From Flammula alnicola (lineage: Eukaryota; Basidiomycota; Agaricomycetes; Agaricales; Strophariaceae), in NCBI GenBank assembly GCA_015499995.1, contig JADNRV010000015.1:248001-312000 (forward strand): 64,000 nt of DNA, read 5' to 3'. Under the pieces are notes generated by a model. The model saw only the letters and a list, made by a program, of their open reading frames with translations, searched no databases and was not told where the DNA came from. Position numbers and translations under genes: made by a program. Within the stretch, counting starts at the first letter, position 1, and every line of letters starts with the position of its first letter. This document shows positions 12,510-25,266 of this stretch, piece after piece.

Positions 12510-14490
12510 ATGATCCAACGAACGGACATTCGACAGCCAAGTTCTGCTGCAGCGCCCCTGCGCCAAAATGGTCCTGAAATATGGGGACAGTGGTCGGGAA
12601 GAAGGCGAGCACTCAAGTCTGGGTCGTCCGAGCTTTCTGCAATGCTGACGTTTTTATGGCCAGGCATTATTCCCTCGAAGTGGTACAGCACCCATTGCGT
12701 GCCCGGATGTGCGGCTTCGGCGATAAAGTGCGTAATTGCTAATGCTGCCCTCGACTATGGGTGTTTAATCTATTCCCAGGATCGGAGACCTCTAGCCCCA
12801 GCGGCGGTCGCGAAAATGATTGTCAGGCGCGAAGATGACACAATCGTAGACGTCGAGTGAGTGATGCAAGGAAGACTTGCGCTTCGAACATACTTTACTC
12901 ACATAGCGGACTCGCAGTGAGGTCGATTGCTCGTTCTTCCTGGTAACAGTCGATCTGTGGTCGGCGGACGGAAAACATGAGATGAACCTCGTCTTACATC
13001 CTTCCTCCGCTGACCGTTATGTGCCATCTCATTCATCTTCCAAATCAAAGCGGAGAGGTACGTGTACTTCAACGCCTGCTCCTCGTCCATCTGGAAATCT
13101 GACTCCAGCAGGTCGCACAACCCCCTCTCCATCCCAGTACCGCCCAGGCGACCAGGTGCGAACTCACGTCACTCCACTTTTTGTCGATGACGATCCTTAT
13201 GATGCTTATGTAGACCGGTAACTCGACACCTTCCCTAAGCGCTCATGCCCCCTACGGGAATCAGACTTATTTTCCCCCTCAAACACCATCTGACAACATA
13301 AACTATTCTCAAGATACACCATATGGACCTCCACGCCCAGATACAGCCTCGTCCTGGGGCTACGCCCCTCAAGTACCATCCGTCGATCGTAGCACAAGCT
13401 TCCCTCCTCCGATCCTGCCTTCCATCCACTCTTTCGGTCGAACGACAAGCACAAATTCTTCGGACACATGGCCGTCCGAGCAAGAGCCCGAGATTCTCCC
13501 ATACCGCGCTTGGAACACAGACACCGCATATGCGCCTGTCGACCACCATGTCGACCCAGCTTTACGGACTCCTTCGCATTCCGAGCCCCGTGAAGGCTCA
13601 GCGTGGCCTCCGTCGAGTGCCTACAATAATACGGCAACTGCTACTACCGATACCGACCAGAATGCATATGCACACGCACCATACCACCAAGGACCGCATT
13701 CGGCGTATGCGCAATATCCTCCTCAACCGGCTCCTGGTTCTCCAGGCCCGACGCATGTCTCTGCGTCTGTGGTTCCTCTCCCTCGCCATACCTACACTCG
13801 TACCCTAGTTGGCCCTCTCTCAGCTAATGCCTGCCGTCTGTTGGACGAGCACCGCAAACCTGGGATTTTCTTCCTCTTCCAAGACCTCTCCGTCCGTACT
13901 GAAGGTCAGTAACCCCTTTCATGCTTATTAAACGTTGTTTTATATTTTCGGGCTTCCTTACTATCATTGATTCTTATCAGGCTCATTTCGGCTGAGAATG
14001 CGTCTCATGAACGTTGGAGCGTGAGTCTCTTTTCTCTTTATTTTTTCCTTCTTTTCTTGTGGAATTGGCACCGTCTCAAAAATAATCTGCGTTCGAAAAT
14101 AGCCCTCCGGCGCCGGAGATAGGAGCACAGCGGGTTCACAACGATGTGTCGCCTGTCCTCGCTCAGACTTTTACCGAGCAGTTTACCGTGTTTTCAGCTA
14201 AACGATTCCCTGGCGTGCCAGGTACGTTTTTTTTAACAATTACGCTTCTACACGATGTAGTGTACCGCATTATTCTAACCAATTCCGCATCCGCCATCCC
14301 CAGACACCACCGCGCTCTCCATCGCCTTTGGCAACCAAGGACAAAAACTTCCTTTGGTACGTTCATCTCGCAACTGTCGTGGCCGCTTTCGACGCTGACT
14401 TGTATGACCCAATAGCGGAATCGTCATGGCTCGAGTAAGCGTCGGCGACGGGGCGATTCAGAGTCGGACGAAGACTCTGACGAGGCATAA
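12510..14490 (+). CDS. velB: Velvet-domain regulator VelB
   Basis: Velvet proteins are NF-kB-like DNA-binding regulators linking development, light response and secondary metabolism; VelB partners VeA and VosA. The first velvet half reads HYSLEVVQHPLRARMCGFGD-K, DRRPLAPAAVAKMIVR, then CSFFLVTVDLWSADGKHEMN. The second half, after a Pro/Ser/Tyr-rich insertion of roughly 200 residues, reads YTRTLVGPLSANACRLLDEH, FFLFQDLSVRTEG, SFRLRMRLMNVGA, FTVFSAKRFPGVP and FGNQGQKLPL-RNRHGSSKRRR. The large insertion inside the velvet domain and the FGNQGQK ending are VelB hallmarks. Introns include 12728-12779 and 13156-13213. A further 54-nt GT-AG segment (13058-13111) is stop-free and could be retained. The first donor (12587 or ~12619) is ambiguous. 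The tail is acidic after a basic NLS-like run. Confidence 0.9.
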
Positions 14491-14624
14491 GAGGAGAGAG
14501 AGCCCCTTGAGCGTTTGCTGGTTGTAGTTTAACACCCATGGTTTTCCGTTTCGCGTCTTGCAGCCCCCGCTTTTGTATCCACTTGTTTGTTATCATCCAC
14601 GCTGTCGTAGATCTCTATTATTAT

Positions 14625-17600
14625 TTAGCGGTGCCGGACATATATTGATCTAAATGCGCGTTTGCCCATATCCTTCACCTCGTGGTTTTTAAACCTTCGG
14701 AGTCTCTTCATGGTGATGGGATAGTTTTCGAATAATCTTGTGAGTAGAGGGTCGGTTTCCGCACGGTCTTCGATGAGATCTGTTGAGACGCCGTATGGCG
14801 AGGTTTCGTCTTGTTGGAGTGGTCTGATAGGGTAGCCGTCTTCCAGGTATATCACGGATATCAAAAGTGCTCGAAGGACTTCTTCGGTCGGCTTCCAGTT
14901 GTGCCAAGAGGGGCCAATCTTCTGCAGAGCCTGGAGGGGGTAGGAGAAGTCGACATTGATGGCTTCGTCGTCCGTCAGCTGTGTCTTGCGTTTAGTAGTC
15001 GACCTGTTGATGGCAGCCGCCCTGATCCTGAGGCCCTCGCTATTCAAAGGGCGTGTAGGTGGTACCGAATGCAATCCTTCCAGGTATGAAAACTTTTCCT
15101 CATACGACATATCCAGATCGGGCGAAGGAGTAAACTGGTTGACCAGAGACTTCTGAAAATTAGGCAGTAGAATCCTCTCCATAATTTCAAATGCGTTTTC
15201 CAGCTGACCCGCACGAACGCAGGCGATGGCGTAATGGTTCCAGTTGCCCTCATCGAACTCATGTCCTCGGCCTTGCAGTTCCTTCCATGCGGCGGCGACT
15301 TTGGCATGGAGGCCAGCCTTGGAGGCCGCCTGCGTGTAGATGCTCAGCGGGACATTGATGAGCCCCATCTTCGTCTGCGTTTCCTTGCCTGGCACCCCCT
15401 CGTTGATCACCATGACCTGCTGGTCAGCTGCGAGTTTCATTATGTGTGGCCAGAGGCCCAGGACCTTGTCGAGCTGGTTGTTGGCATGATAAACAGCGAG
15501 AAGCGACTTGAAGAGTCCGATGGAGGGTTCCCCTCCTGCTTGTAAAAAATCTGAGTACGCGCGTTCCGCGCCGAGGACGTCGCCTTGTCCAGCACGAGCA
15601 GCGACCAGAGGTCCGAATATACTGACGAGTGGCGCCTTGCGGTTCTTGGAAACAGCTTGCCATGATTGATCGCCTGAGGGGTCGGAGTGGACCTTCTTGA
15701 TAAACTCCTCAGCGAGTTTCATGCCTTCCCGAGTGCCCTTTGAGCCATACGCTCTGGCGATGCTTCCATAGGTGATGGCGTTCGGCCGTAATCCTCGGCT
15801 GGTCATTTCGTCGAACATGTCTTTGGCAAACTTCTTCCTGCCGCACCGTAAGTAACCCGACATGAGCAGGGTAAGAACTGTGATGTCGATTAAGCGCACG
15901 CCTTCTTCCTCTTCCTTTTTCTTCATCTCCAGATAAATTCCATTGGCGTAGGAAGACTGTCCAGCACTTAGCGCACTCTGGATGAGAATCGAATATGTGT
16001 ATTTATCCGGAACGACGCCCTGCTCCTCCAGCTTGAAGAATAACTTGGAGATCGTCCGAAATGGGGCGCCACAGAGAAGGTAGGCCTTGAGCATGACATT
16101 GTATACGCCGATCGGGAGTGGTTGGTCTTGTGGGGCCGCCTTCAACTCATGGAAGATACGGATGACCTCTTGCCAGGCTCCTGCCCGGACATGAACGAAC
16201 ATGAGAGCATTGATCATATACGCATCAGGGACGCAGCCTTCTGCGATTGCTTGCTCATACAACGCATTGGCGCCTCTCGAGTCCATCCGTTTCGCTAACC
16301 ACGAGAACATGGAAGTATACAGTATCGGATCGCCTTTTATGCCAGCCCTGCGCATCTCCTCGAACGTGTCGAAAATCCTGTCCGCATCATTGATATATTT
16401 GTACGCATTGATCATCATCGTGAAGAAGGGAAGGTCGGGGTCGACTCCGTGCATCTTCATGTCCTGCAGTAGTTCGTCCATGCCTCGGTAATCTTTCGTG
16501 TTGACAAGAAAGCGAAGAACGGCATTATATGTGCGAAAACTGGGTGTTTCGCGCCGCAATCCATTCGAACCTTTTGGATAGGATGCTTCGAATTCCCATA
16601 TTGGTAACGGGGGTGCATCCAGGCCTGTGCCCCTTTTGTCAGGTGGCTTTGTTCTCGGCGGCGGAAGAGATTGTGCAAGAGCATCGTAGCCGTCGGCGTT
16701 CGGAGGGATGGATGCAAAAAGTTGATGGGCTTGATCAATGCGGCCTATAGACGCAAGACCTCTGCACGTCTCCACCAACAGGCTTGGTGGACATTCCATC
16801 GACCTATCACGCATTTCTCTAATCAAATGCCACGACCTCATGTAGACCCCGTTCGCGTTAAATGTTGACAGAATTTTCTCGACCATTAGTGCTCGTATCA
16901 GAGGGTCCCATTTTTCCGTGGCATAAATCGTCCTCCGGATGTCATCATGGCACAACAACTGCACAAAGGTTGGATCTTCAAACAGTGCCGTGGTGGTATC
17001 TTTGGGTTTCTGTTTCCGTTTGGCGGTTGATTCAATAGCGTTTGATTCAATGAAGACATATTCCAGTGCACTGAAGATATCTTTATGGGCGCTGATTGAC
17101 AGCACACAGCTTGTGAATGCAGATTGAAAAGATCGAGGGTCGCACTCCTCGGAAGGTATGGAGAGATAGTGGTAATCCAAACCCTGGAGGATAGCTGAAT
17201 CATTCAGGAGGTAGTCTTCGGCTTGGTCGAAACTTCCCATAAAGGCATAGGACCGGCTGAGAACAGAATTAATTTTATCACTGTCGAGGAAGGAGGTCGA
17301 GGAAGAGGCGCGTCGATGGTACAAGAAAGGGTGAAGCTTCAGCAGCCGTTGACCCCAATCACTAACGATTTCAGGAGAAACTCGATCTGCACACAGCACA
17401 TCTATATGATGTGCCAGCAGCTCGGCGAAATCCAAAAGGTCATGGAAGGTGGCGGAGCGGAACGCGCCTGACTCCTCCAATGCAGTGAAGGCGCTTTCAA
17501 ATTCGTCGAGGTTGTGTGCCATTTCCTTCTGCTTGAAGAGACCCCGAAACTCGTCGAGTGGTATAGACTTGGCCGATGATGTAGACGCGACAGGTTGGTC

Positions 17601-18120
17601 GTCTGCAGACAGCGAAAGTGCCGCTTCGAGTTCCGATCTTGGAGGACCGTAATCCCGAACAACCTTGGAGGAAGTCGAGTAAGAGACATGGGGTTGACGG
17701 ATCCCACGTTCTTTCTCTGGAGCAAGGGATTTATGCAGACGACTCCGATTCGACTTGGAAATCCTCCGAACGCGACGAGGGGCTGCTATTTCTCCGAGCA
17801 ACAAGCAACGCATTGACCCATCTACCAATCAACATAAATAACGAATATGGCAAGACCAATAACTTAAACGCACCTTGACACCACAACGAATGCTTTGAGG
17901 GTGGACATGCCCATGCCTGGCAATCCAATACATGCCCAACCGGCGGCATGTCGACCTCTTTCTCTTTGCGTTTACACTGCCTTGGTACCGGAGTGAAGAA
18001 ATTCGCCGCAAGAGATGGGTGCTTTCTCGACGACCTCGCAACCCGCGCCAGCACATTCCCCTGGTTCGCGCGAGGCAGTAAGAGAGAGCTCAATACGCCT
18101 GCTGCAAAGGGTTCTGCCAT
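14625..18120 (-). CDS. Large pentatricopeptide repeat (PPR) protein, probably mitochondrial
   Basis: PPR proteins bind organellar RNA and act in its processing or translation. Two exons, 18120-17874 and 17821-14625, separated by a 52-nt GT-AG intron in phase 1, give 1,147 residues. The first exon encodes an Arg-rich N-terminus (LLLPRANQGNVLARVARSSR) that fits a mitochondrial presequence and continues through HSLWCQ-DGSMRCLLLGE. From about residue 490 to 810 there are at least seven PPR-like helix pairs, for example TYNAVLRFLVNTKDYRGMDE, DPILYTSMFSWLAKRMDSRG, VYNVMLKAYLLCGAPFRTIS, TYSILIQSALSAGQSSYANG and ITYGSIARAYGSKGTREGMK. Starting at the downstream in-frame ATG (17828) would lose the presequence. 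The specific RNA target cannot be told from sequence. Confidence 0.88.
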
Positions 18121-18528
18121 CCCCCCGCCTCGAGAACAATGAGCATGTGCTTTCGCGTAGATCGATTCTGAACAACTTTACCTCACGAAGGACGCTTATT
18201 GCAAGGCAGTCTTGGAAAGAAAAGATGAGGGTGCGGAACGCCGTAGACTTGTGCACAATTTCGGAGGAGGACCAGACCAAAAATTCAACGTGACCGGGTG
18301 TTGATTACGTGAGATTACAAAAGTTAGATCTCGTGCAGGCTGGACCCAATGATCCCTGGCCTCCGCGAATTGGTTCGTCTTGCGCTTTCCAAGCCTCCAA
18401 GTGCATAAAAAATCCCAAACATTCATCTTCTACAACACAGTCACTACTCTATATTTTCCGATCCTATAATCCCGAAATCCCGGAACAACAACACCGACAA
18501 GAGCAACTCAAGATTCAACAAAAACAAA
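18121..18528. promoter_or_regulatory. Divergent promoter region, PPR gene (-) and GNAT gene (+)
   Basis: 408 bp between divergent start codons, so it should contain both promoters. A/C-rich leader (AACAACACCGACAAGAGCAAC...) directly precedes the acetyltransferase ATG. No clear TATA element. Confidence 0.45.
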
Positions 18529-19487
18529 ATGACGACAACGAATCCAGAACGCGATATCCCAACGCACGAAATCGTGCTGGTCCGGACACCGGAGGAGCGA
18601 CAGCAATGCTACGACGTGGTACAGCGATTCGTTTCTCTCGTCTTGCCTCCCCCTATTTTTTACACGCATCGCTGATCCATTCCCAAAATCTTTTTTTATT
18701 TATAATTTCTAGCGCATCGCAGTGTTCCACATTGAACAAAAGTTTCCTCTCGAAACCGAAATCGATGAGAACGTGTCTTTCTCCCTCAACGTATCTTAAT
18801 TCCCCGTCGATCTGAGACTTTTTCTTTCTTTCTATGCTTTTTTCTATTTTTGTTTGACAAAATACAGACACGACGCGGACGACAAAGCAGCACACTTTCT
18901 CTTGAGACTAACACCCTCTCTCACTCCCATCGGCACCATCCGGGCATACAAGCAATCCGGGGTGAAGGAGTATTACAAGCTCAGCCGCCTCGCCGTGCTC
19001 AAAGACTACCGACGCTACCGCTTCGGCCGCGCCCTCGTCCTCGCCCTGCACGAGTGGGTCAGGCAGGACGCGTTGAAGTTACTCCAGGCAGGTCCGGATA
19101 CCCGCCCCACACTGGACGTCGAAATCGTCTCCCACTCGCAGATCCCAGTCAAAGGTTTCTATGCCAAGTGAGTGGGTCTTTCCCCCCTCCAACCCACCTC
19201 GTGATGCGCTGCCGTGGTGCAGAATAAGTAAAAGAGGAATATATGTCTTTTGATTATCGAACCCAACCTCACGCTGTCTCATGTCTAGGTTTGGATACGA
19301 ACCTCAAGTAAGCACAAAGGTTTCCTCCTGCATGAATGATTGCATCATCTCAAGATCTCGGATCCCTCCCGCCTTTTGATTACCTACCCCGACCTATCTT
19401 CCATAGGGTCCTGAATTCGACGAGGACGGAGATCCTCATCAGAAGATGGTCTTCCGCATGCCGTTACGACCGTCGTCGTCTGTCTGA
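18529..19487 (+). CDS. GNAT family N-acetyltransferase
   Basis: Acetyl-CoA-dependent N-acyltransferase of the GNAT fold (YJR/Ats-type fungal proteins); the substrate is unknown. The start MTTTNPERDIPTHEIVLVRT is followed by QQCYDV-RIAVFHIEQKFPLE, the family's first strand-helix. Then come AAHFLLRLTPSLTPIGTIRA, YYKLSRLAVLKDYRRYRFGR (motif A with the acetyl-CoA binding loop RRYRFGRALV) and VEIVSHSQIPVKGFYAK-FG. The C-terminus is YEPQGPEFDEDGDPHQKMVF then RMPLRPSSSV. At least four introns are present. The donor after EIDEN is ambiguous: a phase-2 GTGTCT site gives ENV-HDADDK. Full-length, about 180 residues after splicing. Confidence 0.85.
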
Positions 19488-19907
19488 ATGACGTACAGTA
19501 AGTCGAGATCAAGTCAAGGTCCAGAACCAGCAACGATAGTGTGAGTATTTACAGATTGTTCATATATGTAACTAAGTTAACATACGGGACATTAATATAT
19601 AAAGGGAGTGAGCAGGGGCAGGGGCAGGTGGAGATCGTAATTAATGGTCGTCAACGGAACATAAAGATAATAATCGACTAGGAACGGAACGAGTTTCTAG
19701 AAATACAGCATAGAGGTATACGATATACACGTCTGTCCGAAATACCGGTCAAAAAGAGGTATAAAATATGGCAAACAAAGCAAAGGAGAAATCCCTTAAC
19801 GCAAACGAGAAGACATGACAGGTCGTAAACGGTAACAGGAGACGAATCGAAGATCGAAGAGAGAACGAAAGAAAAAAAAATGGCATGACAAATATCAATG
19901 CAAGCGT
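19488..19907. other. Convergent 3' region
   Basis: Between the ends of the acetyltransferase and HMG-box genes. A/T- and purine-rich (for example gaaagaaaaaaaaatgg near 19870), consistent with 3' UTRs and polyadenylation signals. No gene seen. Confidence 0.4.
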
Positions 19908-21747
19908 CTATGAGCGAACCGGTCGTTCTGAGCCGTCGTCAGTCGTAAACCCCTCACTCTCACTCTCCGATTCCATCTTGACCATCGGGAAGTACGGACT
20001 GCCTGGCAGGATGCTGAAGTTGATGCTCGACCCAAACCCAGTCGTGCCCTCCTCATACAACCGCCGCGCAGCTTCATACTCCATCTTCTCCTGCTCGGCC
20101 TGCGCCAAAAACGGCTAGAAACGGAAGAAATTCAATTAAGCAAAAGCGTCGTCACAGGAACATGCAAGAGGGCTTTTTTACTCACCTGTCTCTCAGCATC
20201 GGTCATAGACCGCCACTTCGCAGCCGCCAAGACACTCTGTTTGGTGGTTTCGGTCTCATCTCCAAAAATCTCCGAAACCAAACGCGGATTGGCTCGAATC
20301 CGCTGCAAGAACATGAAGTACGCGCTCAGGGGCTTCTTGGGCGCGTTGGGGTCCTTGATGTTGCTCTTGCGCGACTTGCCAGCCTTCCGCTGCGCAGCGC
20401 GGAATAAATTCTCGCGCTTAATGTCCTCGGGGGTCAGCGTGCGCATATACGCTTCGTGTTCCTTCTCCCGAGCGTCTTTCATGGCCTGTGACCGCCGTTT
20501 ATAGGGCTGAAAACGCAGTCAGTAAAAACTATGACGCTGAAATGACGTCAGACGGAAAGTATCATGCATACCTCTTTCTCAGCCGCAGTGAGGCAAGCAT
20601 ACTCCTGGCCGGCCTCCTTGGCCGCCTGAGCCACATTTAGCTTCCGGGTCCCCAAAGCTTGCTGCTTTTGGATCCAATCCGTAAAATACAGTTGCCAGGC
20701 TGACGGGGCGAGCTTTGGAGGTCGCAATACAGATTTCAGGGCTGTGGGAAAAGAACGAGCAAATAGAAAAACGACATTGTCAGCTGAAAGGGGTTAACAA
20801 TGGGAAGAAGAGAAGCATTGCGTACGACTATCGCCCTTTGTGGTGGTGGCAACCGGAGTCTCTTGGTCTGGAGAGCGTCTCTTTCTCCGGACCGTTGCGT
20901 CACGATCGTCGCTGACACTAACGGAATCAGCTCTGTGGCTGTAAGACCGAGCCATGGCTGGTACCAGGGTTTCTGTGAGAGAAGGGGCACTGGAAGATTG
21001 GAAAAGCTGCCCCGAGGAAAGCGATCCGCGACGAACGGGTGCGCGGACTCGCATGGTAGTATCATTCAAGGGTGAATGTCTGATAGATGGACGCGACATC
21101 AAATTCTGAGTTCGAAGCGCGCTGGGAGCATCCCAGAGCTGAGTTGCCCAGGATGGTGTATGGAGAGATATGTCTCTAGGGGAAACGACCGAGTGCACTC
21201 TCGGTCGTACAGATCGTACATCCTCAAATGAGGACGGTGGAGAGATAGATCGTGGAAGAGGATGGAGGGCGGCAAAGGTGGCAGGTGAGAATGCTGCGTC
21301 TTGGGGGAATTGGTGGTGATCTTGATATGCCATGAATGATGAGGATGTTGACATATTGGTGTCAGATGGTGATGGGATTGGGATGGGAGATGAGGGCGAG
21401 TGTAACGCGCCGAGGTCAGGATCGTTGATCCAAGTCGCTAGATCGTCTAGCGAGGGAGAGTTGGCTGTATCCTCTGCTGGATTATACATGCCGCCAGAGT
21501 CATAAAAGTTGCTGGTGGGCGATGAGAGCGTCGGACTGAACTCGTAGTGATTCATGGGCGATAATGACGAGAAAGAGTAAGCAGGCTTGACTTCTTGCTC
21601 GATCTCGGCGTACGAGTCCCATTGGTAGGTATTGGGGGATGGATGAATACCCTGTGGATCGTCGAGATCGAGAGGGCCAAAGATCATTTGGTCAGAGTCG
21701 TGGGATGAGTAGTGAAGGGAATTGTCAAAGGGAAACGCGTCCTTCAT
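19908..21747 (-). CDS. Protein with two HMG boxes and a long disordered N-terminus
   Basis: HMG boxes bind and bend DNA; this is a nuclear factor. About 320 Ser/Pro-rich residues (start MKDAFPFDNSLHYSSHDSDQ) with clusters such as SSPIPIPSPSDTNMSTSSS precede two boxes near the C-terminus. Box 1 is PKLAPSAWQLYFTDWIQKQQ through EAGQEYACLTAAEKE-PYKR. Box 2 is DPNAPKKPLSAYFMFLQRIR through AKWRSMTDAERQ-PFLAQAE. Box 2 is a textbook non-sequence-specific type; box 1 is more divergent. The two boxes are split over several exons with short introns. The tail is acidic (MESESESEGFTTDDGSE). It is not a mating-type gene by context. The frame is open upstream, but the ATG at 21747 is the first Met with good context. 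Confidence 0.85.
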
Positions 21748-22065
21748 TCGGGAAAGCAGTACTAGATGGAAAGCAAAGAAAGAATGAGGACGAGTAGGGG
21801 GTTTAAAAGGGAAAGCAAAGCGGCGTCGATCTAAGAACAGTCGGATTCTTGTTCGCATTGCACTGACTCGTCCAATCCCCGGATTCCAACTGGCAGAAAC
21901 AGACGCGCAAGATCTCAAAAAACAATCCAAACCGACGCAGCCTGCCCTTAATGGAGTTGATGACCAATTAGGAATGTGCGACCCCGTCCTCCGGTTCATT
22001 TCGATTGGTCACTCTCCGTCGCGAACCAGCATAGTCTCTCATTGTTCTGTCTACTATCTAAACTT
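21748..22065. other. Promoter of the HMG gene / 3' side of NDUFA13
   Basis: Contains the HMG-gene 5' flank. An open frame continues through it but resembles no family. Nothing else identified. Confidence 0.4.
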
Positions 22066-22768
22066 TCAAGCAATCACAATATCCGGTGTATGGTACTTGG
22101 GATTGTTGTACACACTCTTGCCCGCCTAAACATAGAACACCGTCGGGAGTAACGGATCGTCCAATCAGCCTCCGTAACTTGTCATTAGAAAGGGCCCCAC
22201 ATACCTCCCACCCAGGGACATCCTTCATGATCTCCCTCTCCCGCGCGTTCATGGCTTCCTGACGTCGATACGCATCTCGATCCCCTTCCGCCATCAGCAG
22301 CGGAATGAGGTGTATCCGCGACCACATCTTCTCTCGCTGAAGCTCCCTGTGAATAAACAAAAAAAGAAACCATTTTCCGAATCAGCTCAGCTTCCCTTTT
22401 CAGCCCTGTGGTACCAAGAGTAGTAAACTGATAAGAGGCCCAGGCGAATGGCGGCCGGATCCAAAAAAGCCACCACGTTTAGCATCGAGCGCACAACATG
22501 TTGACACGTTCCACGTCCAGCTGACCCACTAACTGTGCTCTCTGGATTCCGAGGTTATAATTATACCAACGTACCGTCGTTCCAGGTTACCCTTTCCCAG
22601 TCGATAAAATCCATACGCACAAATCCCCGTCACGCCTCCGAGAATAACGTAGGCTCCCGGTCCTCGAAAAGGGAGATTGCGTTTGTACTTGATAGCTTCG
22701 AACCCCCCGCGGGAGGCATATCTCTGCAGCGTCATGTCAGCACGGAAGCTCGGCGGGTAATAAGACAT
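22066..22768 (-). CDS. NDUFA13: NADH:ubiquinone oxidoreductase subunit GRIM-19 / NDUFA13 (B16.6)
   Basis: Accessory single-span membrane subunit of mitochondrial complex I. The family core is clear: GGFEAIKYKRNLPFRGPGAY followed by the hydrophobic ILGGVTGICAYGFYRLGKGN transmembrane segment, then after an intron ELQREKMWSRIHLIPLLMAE, GDRDAYRRQEAMNAREREIM and KDVPGWE. A last short exon gives AGKSVYNNPKYHTPDIVIA and stop. The length of about 135 residues is normal for fungi. The start used is the ATG at 22768 (MSYYPPSFRADM...); an ATG 11 codons downstream is also possible. Confidence 0.92.
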
Positions 22769-23257
22769 GAGCTGACTGTCTATACGGAACAGACACTGCA
22801 TTTCGGGAGCTGTCAGATAGAAACACAACGTAAGAGAACAAGTCACCACATACTCGTGATAGACCGCCAATTTGTGCAGAAACGAACGAGTAGTTGATTG
22901 TGGTGGTGGTCACGGAAGAAGTTTTGTTACCGCCGCAATCGACGAAGCGAGGAACCAGATCACGTGTTTGTTTCCTCCAACCGACATCCTTGTGAGAACC
23001 GGCAAAGAGAGGGCACAATTCAAAGCCACGAAAACGTAAAAACTCAATTGTCACTTCGCAATAGCACGGACAGCGGGTGGAGATTCGTAACTACAGCGTG
23101 TATGTTGAAAATCAAACAAGTGCCTGATGCATGCCGGAAAAGGAAAGGCATGGAAGGTTAGCGGTGGATGGTGTTTGGCGAATTGAACGCCAGGCGCCAG
23201 AAATAATACGGCCGAGTTTGAGAGTCAACATCTGCCAGCAACTTGCTCTCTCCCATC
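22769..23257. promoter_or_regulatory. Divergent promoter region, NDUFA13 (-) and INO80F-like (+)
   Basis: 489 bp between divergent starts. No TATA box is evident. The right end carries a short pyrimidine-rich CTCTCTCCC tract directly before the ATG at 23258. Confidence 0.4.
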
Positions 23258-25266
23258 ATGTCACCTCTCAACTCTCCCGCCCCTCAACCAGCCCCTCCTC
23301 AAAGCCAGCTCTCTGCCCCACCACGGCAGAAACAAAAGTCCTTTCCTATTGGCATCGCTGCTGGCGCAGAAGATGCCAAGTATCAAGCTAAATATAAGGA
23401 GCTCAAACGAAAAGTCAAAGACATAGAAGCCGTATGAAACATTGTTTCTCTCATGACGCGTTCCAACCTCATCGCGATTTTTTCTTTCTTTTTCGTCTTC
23501 CAGGATAATGATAAACTACACTTCAAGGTTCTCCAAGCCAAATTGAACATCCGCAGGATGAAAATGGAACGAGTGTAAGTACGATATGCATTTATGCTAC
23601 CTACCCCCCGTCACACTTCTTTTTCTTTTTCTTCCCTGTTTGTGCCATGATTAATCGTGTTGGCTCAACCTTTTTTCTTTTTTTGCGAATCTGTGACAGT
23701 GTCTTATATGAGCGTCTATCTGTCGTTCCTCCATCGCCGAACCTCCAGGATCGCTTGCCTCTTCCAGCCCACCAACCGGTATCTAGTGCCCCACCTCATC
23801 AGCTGTCTTCTCGCCCCGTACCAGATAGCAATCAGCATCGCGAAATGCGAGATCATCCACCTTATATTACTATGAGTCCCGATCAATATCACGCTCTCCA
23901 AGAGCATATTCGCACTCAAGGAAACCCCAGAGTCGCTCCTGGCCCCGATGGCCGGCCTGTGCCCGTCATGGACAACTCTCTGGGTCCTGCAGTGGCGCTT
24001 TCACCACACATGTCCGTGCACTCGCCCAGACGCGTCTCCGGTGGACAACACGATTCTTCTCGCCACCATCTTCCGCCAATGCCTCAACTACCGCCGGTGC
24101 ATCAACACCAATATGAGAGTAGTAGGCCACACTCTAATTCTCATGCCAGTCCGCCTTTGCATCACGCACACCCCAGTTCATCACATTCGCGCAACCGATC
24201 GCACTCTTCTTCGCGTTCCATGTCTCAGCAACTTCCTCCGCAACCCTATCGCGGCGGACCAGCCCAACATCCACATTACCCTGAAAGCTTACCGCCAGTC
24301 CATCAGCCCATGCATAGTCCGCCGCTTTCTGAAAGAGAAAGGCCTAGGCGTGCTGACCCCCATGAATATGTGGGTTCTCACAGCGATCCTCATGGTTATG
24401 ACCATCACCAGACACACATGCAATTGTCACCACGGGCCCACTCGTCCGAAGACCGGACTTCTAGCAGAATTCACGCGCATCAGCGGTTAGGACCTGGCAC
24501 CTACATTACTAGGGATGACTATCAGGATAAGCAGCGCGACCTGGAGCGCGAACGCGAATGGGAACGCGAACGCGAGCTAAGAGAGCGAGAGCGGAACCGC
24601 GACTACTCCCGCAGTAGGGAAATGGCCTCATCTCATTTGCACTCGCCCCATTCGGCGTCGAGATCGCGGTCGCAGATAGTCGATAGAGGCGACTATGAGC
24701 CCCATATGCCTTCGTCTCGCAGCCGCGACGAACAAAGTTATTATCACGACCCCCATCCTCCCTCTGGCTATCCTCGTCTCTCGCGTTCCGACACGCCCGG
24801 TTCGGGCTCGGCTTCAGGCTCCGGTGCTGGGATAGCCGAGGTGCCCTCCCGGCCTGATTCGCGCAGCCAGCAATATTACGAGCGTGAGCGTGATCGCGCG
24901 CGGTCGTCTTACAGACTTCGGCCGGTCTCTCAGCCGGGCGAGGACGTGGACTTTGTGCACGAGGATGGCCGATCGTCGCAGACACGCATTGATCGAGGAG
25001 GAGCGGGTGGCGGCGGCGGCGGCTTCTCAATGTCATCGGAGCAGAGTCGCCCATCCTTGGACTCCAGGAAACGAAGCCGGAATGACATGGACGTGGACAG
25101 CGATAATGACGTAGGAGATGGGCCTTCAGGAAGTGGGGGTGGCGGTGGGCTGTACAGCAGTGGTAGACTGCAGCAGCAGGAAGATAGGGGCTCTAAACGT
25201 TATCACCGCGAACACCCTCGTCGGAGCGTCGATATCCACGAAGATTCCCGGATGGGCCCCTCATAA
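23258..25266 (+). CDS. INO80 complex subunit F (TFPT)-domain protein
   Basis: Likely subunit of the INO80 chromatin remodeller. A short coiled-coil domain spans three exons near the N-terminus: KYQAKYKELKRKVKDIEA, DNDKLHFKVLQAKLNIRRMK and MERV-VLYERLSVV. It matches the arrangement of human TFPT/INO80F. The remaining ~530 residues, in one exon, are low-complexity: His/Pro/Ser-rich first (PPMPQLPPVHQHQYESSRPH), then Arg-Glu repeats (LEREREWERERELRERERNR), and Gly-rich near the end. The basic KRSRNDMDVD segment is a possible NLS. The start at 23258 (MSPLNSPAPQPAPPQ) is the first ATG in frame. The protein is much longer than TFPT because of this tail, as in other mushroom proteins of this type. 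Identification rests on the coiled-coil only. Confidence 0.7.

Noticed and set aside
24509..25054. 181-codon antisense open frame within the INO80F-like gene
   Set aside because: Mirror of the Arg-Glu/Ser repeat coding strand; no independent support.
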